From IMG/VR virus record IMGVR_UViG_3300037584_003378, positions 1-20,076 of that record: DNA of 20,076 nucleotides; one strand, written 5' to 3'. The notes under the pieces are model-generated. The model saw nothing but the letters and a program-made list of their open reading frames with translations, searched no databases and was not told the origin of the DNA. Origin of the DNA: a virus. Positions 1-5,032 of this stretch are shown piece by piece. Position 1 is the first letter of the stretch. Each line of letters begins with the position of its first letter. The translations under genes were made by a program, and so were the position numbers.

Positions 1-42
1 AAAAATTTCAGGAATTATTATATCTGAGCGTAAAACCGCCAT
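1..42 (-). CDS. Major capsid protein, N-terminus only (partial)
   Basis: Fourteen codons run off the left edge of the window. They begin with ATG at 42 behind a good ribosome site (AGGAG, 7 bases upstream). The visible peptide MAVLRSDIIIPEIF resembles the start of many phage major capsid proteins, which often open with M-A-x-x-R-S-D-I-I-I-P. It lies directly downstream of the scaffold gene on the same strand, the usual order in tailed phages. The protein would form the capsid lattice. Only the N-terminus is seen, so the call rests on this short motif plus context. Confidence 0.7.
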   Translation of the reverse strand, partial: MAVLRSDIIIPEIF

Positions 43-137
43 AGATAACTCCTATAAAAATGTTTAACGGTATGGGCGCAGCCCTAACATTCTCAGCGCA
101 GCTTTGAATAGTTATTTATATATTAACTCTATTTCTG

Positions 138-860
138 TTATTTGTAATTCTTTGCAAGCTCTTTTGCACGTTGCCAACCTTCCCTGCCATATTTTTTAAA
201 TATTTCATGTTCAACAGTATGTTCGCCGTTTGCTAATCTACGCATTAATTCAGGATCAAACTCGCCTGTGTTTACTTGAGTTCCGCCAGTTCTAGCAACG
301 GGCGCTCCTGAACCTGTTGCGGGTTGATTTTTTAGCAAATAGGCATGATCTTTTGATAAAGAATTTTTTGCCCATTCTGTAACATTGTGTCGTTCATAAC
401 CATCTATAACGACAGGCTTTCCGTCCTTGAGTTCTGTGCGGCCTTTTAAGAAGTTATCAAAGACAAGTTTCGGGTTGTGTGTTACTTCTGCCAAGGCTTG
501 TATGGCGGGGGAAACAAGTTCCAATTCTCGTACTCTTGACTTGAGTTCTTCGATTTCTTTGTCTTTGGCGGCGCTTCGCTCTCGGAACTGTTCTTCGCTT
601 TTTTGAATTGCTTCTTTGTAATTTCCTTGTTCTTCAAGTTTTTGTTGCTCCGCTTTGTTTTTAAAATCAATCAAAGCCTGAACATCTACGCCATCAGGTA
701 AAGTTTGCAATGTTTTTTCAACTTTACTGAATTTTCGTTTTTCTTCTAATATTTCTTTATTCTTTCGATCAAGTGCTTCGATTCTGTTTAGAAGTTCTTG
801 TTCTCTCGCGTTTGTTTGTGGTTCAGAAGTCGCGGACTCCTGAAGTTGTTCGTCTGACAT
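138..860 (-). CDS. Capsid assembly scaffold-like protein
   Basis: A 240-residue acidic/basic protein. Residues about 15-115 are rich in E, K, Q and R with heptad-like spacing, predicting a long coiled coil. A Gly/Ala/Thr-rich hinge follows at about 180-197, then a basic C-terminus (RAKELAKNYK). Coiled-coil proteins of this size just upstream of the major capsid gene are typically scaffolds that guide procapsid assembly and bind the coat protein through a basic C-terminal helix. The start at 860 follows a small hairpin (AACCC-GCA-GGGTT, 862-874) and lacks a clear Shine-Dalgarno. Function is inferred from composition and position; no diagnostic motif was seen. Confidence 0.75.
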   Translation of the reverse strand: MSDEQLQESATSEPQTNAREQELLNRIEALDRKNKEILEEKRKFSKVEKTLQTLPDGVDVQALIDFKNKAEQQKLEEQGNYKEAIQKSEEQFRERSAAKDKEIEELKSRVRELELVSPAIQALAEVTHNPKLVFDNFLKGRTELKDGKPVVIDGYERHNVTEWAKNSLSKDHAYLLKNQPATGSGAPVARTGGTQVNTGEFDPELMRRLANGEHTVEHEIFKKYGREGWQRAKELAKNYK

Positions 861-891
861 AAACCCGCAGGGTTAAATTTTTTCTATCTTA

Positions 892-1173
892 TCAAGACCA
901 TTTAACTTTGTCAGCCCAATACGCCGCGCTTGTTTTACCTTTAGCAATATTTTTTGCGTGTCTAGCTTTAAAACTTTTTCTTTTTGCTTTATCTGCATCT
1001 GATTCGCCTTTTCTGGGCGGCTTTGTTTTTGCGCCTTGCATCCCGAAACGAATCAATCTGAAGCCATCGCCCTTTTTTATAACAACAGCGTGTGATTTAC
1101 CACTTGGATGGTTTGGCGTCCTGATCGGTTTATCAACGCGTTCAAATGTATGCCCGCCCCTTTTTATTGTCAT
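892..1173 (-). CDS. Small basic phage protein (SFKARHxxNI...SAAYWADKVKW type)
   Basis: A 93-residue, strongly basic protein. It ends with S-F-K-A-R-H-A-K-N-I, then G-K-T-S-A-A-Y-W-A-D-K-V-K-W, a C-terminal signature I recognise from many phage hypothetical proteins, often next to head genes. The N-terminal part has 'HAVVIKKG' and 'RLIRFGMQGAKT'. The function is unknown; the charge suggests nucleic-acid or capsid-interior binding. The ATG at 1173 overlaps the stop of the preceding small gene by four bases (ATGA), so the two are translationally coupled. It is the last gene of the tiny basic-gene run before the scaffold. Confidence 0.85.
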   Translation of the reverse strand: MTIKRGGHTFERVDKPIRTPNHPSGKSHAVVIKKGDGFRLIRFGMQGAKTKPPRKGESDADKAKRKSFKARHAKNIAKGKTSAAYWADKVKWS

Positions 1174-1325
1174 TTGCCTTTCTTACGCATAGCGAGCCTG
1201 TGAGCATCCGTAAAACTCATTCCTTCACGCATCTTGCGCTTCATATAATCCATATGCGCTTTTGTATGGCCGTGTGTTTCCTGATGCCTTTTTAATGTAT
1301 TTTTTTGACGGGTTGTTAATTTCAT
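1170..1325 (-). CDS. Tiny basic phage protein, 51 aa
   Basis: Read by hand: ATG at 1325 to TGA at 1170. The product has 51 residues, starting MKLTTRQKNTLKRHQETHGH and ending AMRKKGK. It is rich in K, R, H and M. The pattern 'MKLTxxQKxTLKxH...MxxMKxxMxxGxSFxxAHxxAMKKxGK' recurs in tiny genes of marine phages as I remember them. Both ends are coupled through ATGA overlaps, its start with the stop of the 80-residue gene and its stop with the start of the 93-residue gene. This strongly supports translation despite its size. Function unknown. Confidence 0.8.
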   Translation of the reverse strand: MKLTTRQKNTLKRHQETHGHTKAHMDYMKRKMREGMSFTDAHRLAMRKKGK

Positions 1326-1564
1326 TTTTTCCTCATAATATCAGCGTCAGCTTTTCTTGCGCCGCCTTTTCCTGATACAAAACTATTTACGCGACCCATA
1401 GCCCAAGCCGCCATTGAAACATTTCTTGAACCACCTGAAAGATATGCCCCTTGGCCGCGTCTATAAACACGGGCAAGTTGTCCATATGTGAAGCGCGTAC
1501 CTTCTGCCTTTTTCTTAAGACTTTTTACGACGGCGGCGCTTAGTGGTTTTCTTTTTGGTGCCAT
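1322..1564 (-). CDS. DUF5824-like small phage protein
   Basis: An 80-residue basic protein with the blocks 'FTYGQLARVYRRGQGAYLSGG', 'AAWAMGRVNSFV' and 'GGARKADADIMRKK'. These match my memory of a widespread phage and giant-virus family of unknown function (probably DUF5824: YGQL...VYRRGxGA...WAxxRVNSFxxG.GGARKADxDL). The start at 1564 lies inside the upstream gene: the first 50 bases are shared in another frame, and no later ATG or GTG precedes the conserved region. It ends with an ATGA overlap onto the next gene. It probably belongs to the late structural transcript. Confidence 0.85.
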   Translation of the reverse strand: MAPKRKPLSAAVVKSLKKKAEGTRFTYGQLARVYRRGQGAYLSGGSRNVSMAAWAMGRVNSFVSGKGGARKADADIMRKK

Positions 1565-1745
1565 CTTGATTAACTCTTGATTTTTGAATAGCTTTAATAT
1601 CTAAAGTTTCGCCGCGTTTGTAGGCTTCAGAAGTTCTTTTTATTTCTGCCGCCTTTGCAGCTTTATTCTTCGCCCCTGAAAGGTACTTTTTAGGAACACC
1701 CGTCTTTTTGTCCTTTGCAACTTTTCGGAAGCGTCTGCGAGCCAT
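1515..1745 (-). CDS. Small Lys/Arg-rich phage protein with VPKKYLSGAKNKA motif
   Basis: A 76-residue, extremely basic protein. It contains 'GVPKKYLSGAKNKAAKAAEI' followed by K-R-T, and ends in T-K-R-R-R-R-K-K-S. The 'VPKKYLSG...K..EIKRT...Y' pattern recurs in phage and giant-virus hypothetical proteins; no function is known to me. The high charge would allow DNA binding or packaging within the capsid. The start ATG at 1745 is coupled (TAATG) to the 31-residue gene upstream. Its last 50 bases overlap the next gene out of frame. Confidence 0.82.
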   Translation of the reverse strand: MARRRFRKVAKDKKTGVPKKYLSGAKNKAAKAAEIKRTSEAYKRGETLDIKAIQKSRVNQDGTKKKTTKRRRRKKS

Positions 1746-1840
1746 TAATCTTTGTCTGATTTAGGTTTTGACTTTTTTTCCTTTGGCTTTACCTCTGAAC
1801 TTTTCATATCGTTCAGTTTTTCAAAAAATCCTTTTGCCAT
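1745..1840 (-). CDS. Tiny Lys-rich phage protein, 31 aa
   Basis: Read by hand from ATG 1840 to TAA 1745. The product starts MAKGFFEKLNDMKSSEV and ends in a K/P/S/D-rich tail, K-P-K-S-D-K-D. The start codon overlaps the stop of the preceding gene and the stop overlaps the next start (TAATG at both ends). This regular coupling, together with the M-A-K-G-F-F-E opening familiar from tiny marine phage genes, argues that it is real. Function unknown; a short hydrophobic start followed by a charged tail is all that can be seen. Confidence 0.7.
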   Translation of the reverse strand: MAKGFFEKLNDMKSSEVKPKEKKSKPKSDKD

Positions 1841-1914
1841 TATTTTTTGCCCCCTTTCTTTTTCTTCTTTTTCTTTGGCTTCATTGGCGAGCCGTATCCG
1901 ATTCCTTTGGGCAT
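1840..1914 (-). CDS. Tiny Gly/Lys-rich phage protein, 24 aa
   Basis: The likely start is ATG 1914, giving MPKGIGYGSPMKP followed by seven lysines and GGKK. A longer in-frame reading up to 2025 exists, but its extra residues (IVCILFADNNAFYLIQ) are unlike the family and run through an AT-rich promoter-like region. Peptides beginning M-P-x-G-x-G-x-Y-G-S and ending in lysines are common in phage late regions as I remember them. The stop overlaps the next start (TAATG). It is probably the first gene of the late transcript running to the capsid gene. Function unknown. Confidence 0.6.
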   Translation of the reverse strand: MPKGIGYGSPMKPKKKKKKKGGKK

Positions 1915-1999
1915 AGGTTTAAATTTAACTCTATATATACTAGAATAACCTTGAATGAGGTAAAAAGCATTGTTATCGGCAAAAAGGATGCAAACAATA

Positions 2000-2167
2000 A
2001 TGAATGAAGTTGTTCTTGGAATCAAGGGCGAACCGAATGAATCAGCGGAAGCAAAAGAGTTTAGACAAGGAATAATTGAAGATATTGAAAACGCAAATGA
2101 TATTGCAAAAGAAAAAGGGATAAAAAATTGGTATGTAGACTATACGCCAGAATTTCCGCAAATCTAA
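2000..2167 (+). CDS. Small acidic protein of unknown function, 55 aa
   Basis: A plus-strand ORF within otherwise minus-strand genes. The ATG at 2000 follows AAGGA (1984-1988) at a workable distance; an ATG at 1988 is an alternative. The product MNEVVLGIKGEPNE... is acidic and ends 'NWYVDYTPEFPQI'. No family is recognised. Its stop is followed directly by the A-tract of a hairpin terminator that works on the other strand. No convincing sigma70 promoter was found upstream (TTGAAT at 1951 lacks a matching -10). Confidence 0.6.
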   Translation: MNEVVLGIKGEPNESAEAKEFRQGIIEDIENANDIAKEKGIKNWYVDYTPEFPQI

Positions 2168-2202
2168 TAAAAAAGCCCCCTCAGTTTCGCCTGAGAGGTG
2201 CC
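2168..2202 (-). terminator. Intrinsic terminator, minus strand
   Basis: On the minus strand, a GC-rich imperfect hairpin with loop GCGAAA (stem CTCAG/CTGAG extended by G/C pairs with a bulge) is followed by six T residues and TTATTAG. It is the second of two terminators in tandem downstream of the 116-residue gene. It would also shield the plus-strand gene 2000-2167 from opposing transcription. Confidence 0.7.
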
Positions 2203-2233
2203 TGTAATTTTGCTTGCTTATGTTTGTACCTAG

Positions 2234-2254
2234 CAAAAAGCCCCTTTCGGGGCT
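2234..2254 (-). terminator. Intrinsic terminator, minus strand
   Basis: On the minus strand, AGCCCC-GAAA-GGGGCT is followed by TTTT. It sits six bases after the stop of the gene that ends at 2261, so it closes that single-gene transcript. Confidence 0.85.
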
Positions 2255-2260
2255 GTTAGC

Positions 2261-2611
2261 TTAGTCATAGCTATCATAGTATTTTGCGGTTCCATCCCAA
2301 GGTTCGATTATGCCCCAATAATTTTCGTAAGCATATTCTTGATCTTTGCCGCCGCCATAATTACAATCTTTCCAGTTTTTAACGCGCTTGTGAAAAACAG
2401 CACCTTTTGGAATATCAACAGGAATCTTGCGACCCGCTTGGCCGTAACCATCATGTTCAATCAACTGGTTTTGAATCTCCTGTAACCAAACTGTTTTCGC
2501 TGTTCTTCTGACGACTTTATAAAAGGTTGGAAGTTGCATTGTGCAACCGCCGTTACAGAAAGCAATTTGTCCGACTTCAAATCTTGTTGGCTGTGTAATT
2601 GTCTGTGTCAT
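2261..2611 (-). CDS. Hypothetical phage protein, 116 aa
   Basis: The ORF is open far upstream, but the start is set at ATG 2611. That is where the product MTQTITQPTRFEVGQIAFCN begins, 57 bases after a TTGACA-17-TATAAT promoter and directly after the shared leader ending AAACAAATG. The longer reading would include a terminator and the neighbouring gene. The protein has a small beta-rich look ('FEVGQIAF', 'FYKVVRRTAKTVWLQEI') that recalls SH3-like phage proteins. It has a Cys pair near 19 and 23 and a Tyr/Gly-rich C-terminus. It is a monocistronic unit with its own promoter and terminator. Function unknown. Confidence 0.75.
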   Translation of the reverse strand: MTQTITQPTRFEVGQIAFCNGGCTMQLPTFYKVVRRTAKTVWLQEIQNQLIEHDGYGQAGRKIPVDIPKGAVFHKRVKNWKDCNYGGGKDQEYAYENYWGIIEPWDGTAKYYDSYD

Positions 2612-2639
2612 TTGTTTAATTGGTTTGTTTAACAATCTT

Positions 2640-2668
2640 ATTATAATAGAATTAATTAAAGTTGTCAA
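2640..2668 (-). promoter_or_regulatory. Sigma70-like promoter (TTGACA-17-TATAAT)
   Basis: Minus strand: -35 TTGACA at 2668-2663, a 17-base spacer, -10 TATAAT at 2645-2640. It drives the gene starting at 2611. It lies just upstream of the terminator of the neighbouring unit, so transcription units abut. Confidence 0.9.
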
Positions 2669-2673
2669 GTAAT

Positions 2674-2694
2674 AAAAAACCCCCTTTCGGGGGC
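2674..2694 (-). terminator. Intrinsic terminator, minus strand
   Basis: On the minus strand, CCCCC-GAAA-GGGGG is followed by TTTTTT. It begins nine bases after the stop of the gene ending at 2703, and the next promoter starts only a few bases beyond. Confidence 0.9.
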
Positions 2695-2702
2695 TGTGCA
2701 GT

Positions 2703-3143
2703 TTAGCGGTATAAATAACCGCCGTGTGGCCTGCGCATAACTCCTTCAAACAATGCTTCTTTGTTTTCAAAAAGATTGAATCTTGCACCTTTAGCAGGGG
2801 CGTTCCAACTTGCGGGAAGAAATACATCGCCTGTTTTTTTATCAACAAAGGCGTGAACTGTGCTTGCTTGATAGCCTGCGGGGGCGGCGTTGATTCTGCC
2901 ATACTGGGCTTCGTCTTTCCATTCCATCGCAACAACCTTTAAGTATTTTCTGCCGATTATGTAAGTAAAGTATTGTGGATTGTCGTCTGTTTTGTAGTTG
3001 CCGTCTTCATCTAAATGCCAAGGGTCAAATGTACCATCGTCATTAAGACGTAATTTTTTCAACCATGCTTCATTAGCTTCTGTAATTTTTTCGCAATACT
3101 CTTGAGCAAGAGTTTCAACTGTTTGTTTTGTTGCTGTTGTCAT
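2703..3143 (-). CDS. Hypothetical phage protein (DVFLPASWNAPAKGxRFN type), 146 aa
   Basis: A 146-residue protein with a helical N-terminus (residues 1-32) and a beta-rich remainder. It contains 'STVHAFVDKKTGDVFLPASW' followed by N-A-P-A-K-G-A-R-F-N. The block 'V..FVD..TGDVFKPASW..PAKG.RYN' is, as I remember it, widespread in small phage proteins of unknown function. The start ATG 3143 lies 55 bases after the -35 of its own promoter and follows the common leader without Shine-Dalgarno. A terminator follows the stop, so it is a monocistronic unit. Confidence 0.8.
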   Translation of the reverse strand: MTTATKQTVETLAQEYCEKITEANEAWLKKLRLNDDGTFDPWHLDEDGNYKTDDNPQYFTYIIGRKYLKVVAMEWKDEAQYGRINAAPAGYQASTVHAFVDKKTGDVFLPASWNAPAKGARFNLFENKEALFEGVMRRPHGGYLYR

Positions 3144-3169
3144 TTGTTTGATTGGTTTAGAACAATTTA

Positions 3170-3198
3170 ATTATAATAGAATTAATAGAGGGTGTCAA
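3170..3198 (-). promoter_or_regulatory. Sigma70-like promoter (TTGACA-17-TATAAT)
   Basis: Minus strand: -35 TTGACA at 3198-3193, a 17-base spacer, -10 TATAAT at 3175-3170. It drives the gene starting at 3143. The -35 lies only four bases after the TAG stop of the preceding gene, with no terminator between. Confidence 0.9.
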
Positions 3199-3202
3199 CC
3201 CC

Positions 3203-3562
3203 CTAGAAATTGTAATCGTGAAACTTGACCCATCCTTGGCCTATAACGGTGCGCCTGTCGCTTCCTTTTTCATACCACTCGTTATCGCTTCCTAGATAAC
3301 CTTCTGTGATTGCGCCGTCAGGATTTTCTGTGATAATCCATCTTTGCTCCCTGTTGTTTGTGCAATGGCCTGCAAATCCGCCTGCAATCATTTCTGGTTT
3401 CCAAGTAGGGTCAAGAATTGCTTTTGCTTCCTGTAACTTGATGCGCTTGCCTTTTCTCTCGATAACTGTATAAGGGTTTGTATCTGACCAAAGAGAAATG
3501 TGCGCCTGATCGCCGACCTGAAAGTCTTTGTGATCGGCGGGAACTGTATAAGGTCTGAACAT
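3203..3562 (-). CDS. Hypothetical phage protein, 119 aa (VGDQAHISLWSD type)
   Basis: The start is placed at ATG 3562 because AGGAGG lies seven bases upstream and the ATG overlaps the stop of a 37-residue gene (TAATG). The longer reading would add ten residues of that gene's tail in another frame. The sequence includes 'FQVGDQAHISLWSDTNPYTV', 'KRIKLQEAKAIL', 'AGGFAGHCTNNREQRW' and ends 'VKFHDYNF'. This order (GD...SD..PYTV..., GGF.GHC...QRW, F.DYNF) matches a phage hypothetical family I recognise but cannot name. It probably forms a small beta barrel. Function unknown. Confidence 0.82.
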   Translation of the reverse strand: MFRPYTVPADHKDFQVGDQAHISLWSDTNPYTVIERKGKRIKLQEAKAILDPTWKPEMIAGGFAGHCTNNREQRWIITENPDGAITEGYLGSDNEWYEKGSDRRTVIGQGWVKFHDYNF

Positions 3563-3675
3563 TACTGAACCTCCTCTATCTCTTTCAACCATGCCTGACG
3601 TCTTGCATCAGCGGTTTTTGCGGCGATCATTTTTTCCCATCTTTGGAAATTTTTGAATCGTTTTGTGTTTGTCAT
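3562..3675 (-). CDS. Tiny Lys/Arg-rich protein, 37 aa
   Basis: Read by hand from ATG 3675 to TAA 3562. The product MTNTKRFKNFQRWEKMIAAK... ends in E-E-V-Q and is mostly helical and amphipathic. The ATG lies 55 bases after the -35 of a strong promoter and directly after the shared leader ending AAACCAATG, exactly as in the neighbouring units. The 3' end contains the Shine-Dalgarno of the next gene, and the stop overlaps the next ATG. Function unknown; possibly a leader peptide that couples translation of the 119-residue protein. Confidence 0.75.
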   Translation of the reverse strand: MTNTKRFKNFQRWEKMIAAKTADARRQAWLKEIEEVQ

Positions 3676-3701
3676 TGGTTTGATTGGTTAACTACAAATT
3701 A

Positions 3702-3730
3702 ATTATAATAGAATTAAATAAATACGTCAA
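3702..3730 (-). promoter_or_regulatory. Sigma70-like promoter (TTGACG-17-TATAAT)
   Basis: Minus strand: -35 TTGACG at 3730-3725, a 17-base spacer, -10 TATAAT at 3707-3702. It drives the 37-aa/119-aa gene pair. The TGA stop of the upstream gene (3729-3727) lies inside the -35 box. Confidence 0.9.
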
Positions 3731-3912
3731 CCCCCTTTTTCTAAATCTTCCCAAGTTTGCATATTCACAGTAATTGTCCATTCCATTGAACAATACTTTT
3801 TGTTATCCCAAATTGTCGCCATGACTTCATCCCTGATGATGTCATTTATTTCTTCGGTAGTTTGTTTTGAGAAATTTTTTTCAAACTTCCTGAATCTTTT
3901 TTTGTGTGCCAT
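3727..3912 (-). CDS. Hypothetical small protein, 61 aa
   Basis: The start is set at ATG 3912, five bases after the stop of the upstream gene. The longer ORF reading adds residues encoded within that gene. The product MAHKKRFRKFEKNFSKQTTE... has a very basic N-terminus and an acidic, Trp-containing C-terminus ('WTITVNMQTWEDLEKGG'). It is likely co-transcribed with the 64-residue gene from the promoter at 4140-4168. Its stop codon is part of the next promoter's -35. No family recognised. Confidence 0.7.
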   Translation of the reverse strand: MAHKKRFRKFEKNFSKQTTEEINDIIRDEVMATIWDNKKYCSMEWTITVNMQTWEDLEKGG

Positions 3913-3916
3913 TTTT

Positions 3917-4111
3917 CTAATTAAATATATTTTGAAAATCAGGCTGTTTTGTAAAGTCAATTACTTGAACTCTTGTATCAGTACAACCTTTATCTGTGAT
4001 TAAGTAACTTGCAATCGCGTGAGCATCAGCAAGTGTTTGAGCCTTTGTATAAAGAACTTGTTCTTCGGTTGTGTTTGGTGCTACGCCCCAGACAATAAAT
4101 TCTTTTTCCAT
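3917..4111 (-). CDS. Hypothetical phage protein, 64 aa
   Basis: The start at ATG 4111 follows the shared leader (AAATCAAACCAAATG), 57 bases from the -35. An in-frame ATG at 4135 would begin almost at the transcript start and is rejected. The product MEKEFIVWGVAPNTTEEQVL... contains 'AQTLADAHAIASYLITDKGC' and 'RVQVIDFTKQPDF', a beta-alpha-beta arrangement. The pattern 'ADA..I..YL...KGC.....QV.DF..PPDF' is familiar from phage small proteins. First gene of a two-gene unit. Function unknown. Confidence 0.75.
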   Translation of the reverse strand: MEKEFIVWGVAPNTTEEQVLYTKAQTLADAHAIASYLITDKGCTDTRVQVIDFTKQPDFQNIFN

Positions 4112-4139
4112 TTGGTTTGATTTGTTTGTGAACATTTTA

Positions 4140-4168
4140 ATTATATCATAATAGATTTAATAAGTCAA
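4140..4168 (-). promoter_or_regulatory. Sigma70-like promoter (TTGACT-17-TATAAT)
   Basis: Minus strand: -35 TTGACT at 4168-4163, a 17-base spacer, -10 TATAAT at 4145-4140. It drives the genes at 4111 and 3912. It forms a divergent pair with the plus promoter at 4203, the two -35 boxes being 34 bases apart. Confidence 0.88.
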
Positions 4169-4202
4169 CCCCCTAAAAAATTAATCCTAAAAAAATTGAT
4201 AC

Positions 4203-4231
4203 TTGACAAATCTAATTAATTATATTATAAT
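4203..4231 (+). promoter_or_regulatory. Sigma70-like promoter (TTGACA-17-TATAAT) with leader hairpin
   Basis: -35 TTGACA 4203-4208, a 17-base spacer, -10 TATAAT 4226-4231. Unlike the other leaders, this one begins with a small hairpin (TGAGG-GTCAAA-CCTCA, 4237-4252) and has a true Shine-Dalgarno (AGGAGG 4279-4284) ahead of a TTG start. Confidence 0.9.
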
Positions 4232-4289
4232 AGGATTGAGGGTCAAACCTCAGAAACTTGAAAACCAAATAAACCAAAAGGAGGTAACT

Positions 4290-4670
4290 TTGATTAAATT
4301 CACGGAACGCGAAGCCGAACTTCTTGCTGATCGTCCACCTGATTGTATAGCTGATTGCTTAAGTCAGACTTATGATTGGGATTACGATTTTCTAGATGGC
4401 AAGGCTACGCATCTAAATTGGTGTATTGAAATCAAAAAAGAAATTACAGACGAATTAGACAATTACGATCTGGAAATTCTTCACGATATGGTTGATGGAA
4501 ACACAATCATGCAAGGTTTAGCTGACCTCGTAGAGTTCGAGGAAATGACCAAAAAAGAATTTGGTCTTTATAAACGTGCTTTTAGAAGTGCTATCAAAAA
4601 GCTGAACAAAATCGGCGAGGGTCACGAAAGTTTCCCTATCGACCCCGATGATGGGATGCTCTATTTGTAA
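4290..4670 (+). CDS. Acidic hypothetical protein, 126 aa, TTG start
   Basis: The start is TTG at 4290, five bases after AGGAGG. The upstream reading from 4203 would begin at the -35 box and cannot be translated from this promoter. The product begins M-I-K-F-T-E-R-E-A-E-L-L and is acidic and helical, with four Trp/Tyr/Cys-containing segments in its first half ('YDWDYDFLDG', 'HLNWCIEIKK'). A helical block at residues 70-115 contains 'KRAFRSAIKKLNKIGEG'. No named family is recognised. A GC hairpin lies just after the stop. First gene of a two-gene plus unit in the inserted block between the head cassettes. Confidence 0.78.
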   Translation: MIKFTEREAELLADRPPDCIADCLSQTYDWDYDFLDGKATHLNWCIEIKKEITDELDNYDLEILHDMVDGNTIMQGLADLVEFEEMTKKEFGLYKRAFRSAIKKLNKIGEGHESFPIDPDDGMLYL

Positions 4671-4676
4671 ACAATC

Positions 4677-4692
4677 GCCCCCTTCGGGGGGC
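4677..4692 (+). other. GC-rich hairpin without T-tract (intercistronic)
   Basis: GCCCCC-TTCG-GGGGGC forms a perfect six-base-pair stem with a UUCG tetraloop, seven bases after the stop of the 126-aa gene. No T run follows, so strong termination is unlikely. It could stabilise the upstream message or partially stop transcription before the next gene. It is followed by a short direct repeat, ACAATTCAA. Confidence 0.7.
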
Positions 4693-4731
4693 TACAAACA
4701 ATTCAAACAATTCAAACTAAAAGGAGAAATC

Positions 4732-5007
4732 ATGTCTGAATCTAAAAATTCAAATTCTGATAAAAAAGTTATTTTAATTAATGATGATACGATTGCAGTT
4801 TTTTTGACGTATCACGAATTACATCTTCTGATGGGTGTTATGGATGGAAGTTCTGGCTGTGATAAAGATGCAGACTTAACAGACCCCGAAGACCCAAACT
4901 ACACATCGGAATATGCCGCCATTGATGACAAGCTCACATTTGCGGCCAAAGGCGTTTTTTACAATGACGTCTATAAGAGAAAAATCGACCCTCAAGATTT
5001 TATCTAA
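4732..5007 (+). CDS. Acidic hypothetical protein, 91 aa
   Basis: The start at ATG 4732 has a good Shine-Dalgarno (AAAGGAGA). The longer in-frame reading would cross the hairpin and part of the previous gene. The product MSESKNSNSDKKVILINDDT... is acidic. It contains 'FLTYHELHLLMGVMDGSSGC' and an Asp/Glu-rich stretch 'DADLTDPEDPNYTSEY'. No family recognised. It faces the end of the MuF-zeta gene across a terminator. An antitoxin or immunity role for the zeta domain would fit its size and charge, but nothing in the sequence shows it. Confidence 0.75.
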   Translation: MSESKNSNSDKKVILINDDTIAVFLTYHELHLLMGVMDGSSGCDKDADLTDPEDPNYTSEYAAIDDKLTFAAKGVFYNDVYKRKIDPQDFI

Positions 5008-5013
5008 ATGATG

Positions 5014-5032
5014 CGCCCCTTCGGGGGCGTTT
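5014..5032 (+). terminator. Intrinsic terminator between convergent genes
   Basis: CGCCCC-TTCG-GGGGCG followed by TTT-A-CTTT, seven bases after the stop at 5007 and just before the convergent stop at 5036. It is best placed to end the plus unit. The minus side has no T run. Confidence 0.8.

Noticed and set aside
77-104. GCGCAGC direct repeat between the scaffold and capsid genes
   Set aside because: Only two seven-base copies; chance cannot be excluded and no hairpin with a T-tract is formed.
908-1192. Plus-strand ORF of 94 codons with a hydrophobic N-terminus
   Set aside because: It is antisense to the conserved SFKARH...SAAYWADKVKW gene; the hydrophobic residues come from reading lysine codons backwards, and there is no Shine-Dalgarno or promoter.
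1951-1979. Plus promoter TTGAAT-17-TATCGG for the 55-aa gene
   Set aside because: The -10 matches poorly compared with the near-perfect promoters elsewhere in this window.
1915-2025. 37-residue N-terminal extension of the 24-aa gene at 1840
   Set aside because: The extension lies in an AT-rich promoter-like region, its composition differs from the conserved MPKG...KKK peptide, and it would overlap the divergent gene at 2000.
2612-2935. N-terminal extension of the 116-aa protein
   Set aside because: It would be translated from upstream of a strong promoter, through a terminator and the end of the neighbouring gene.
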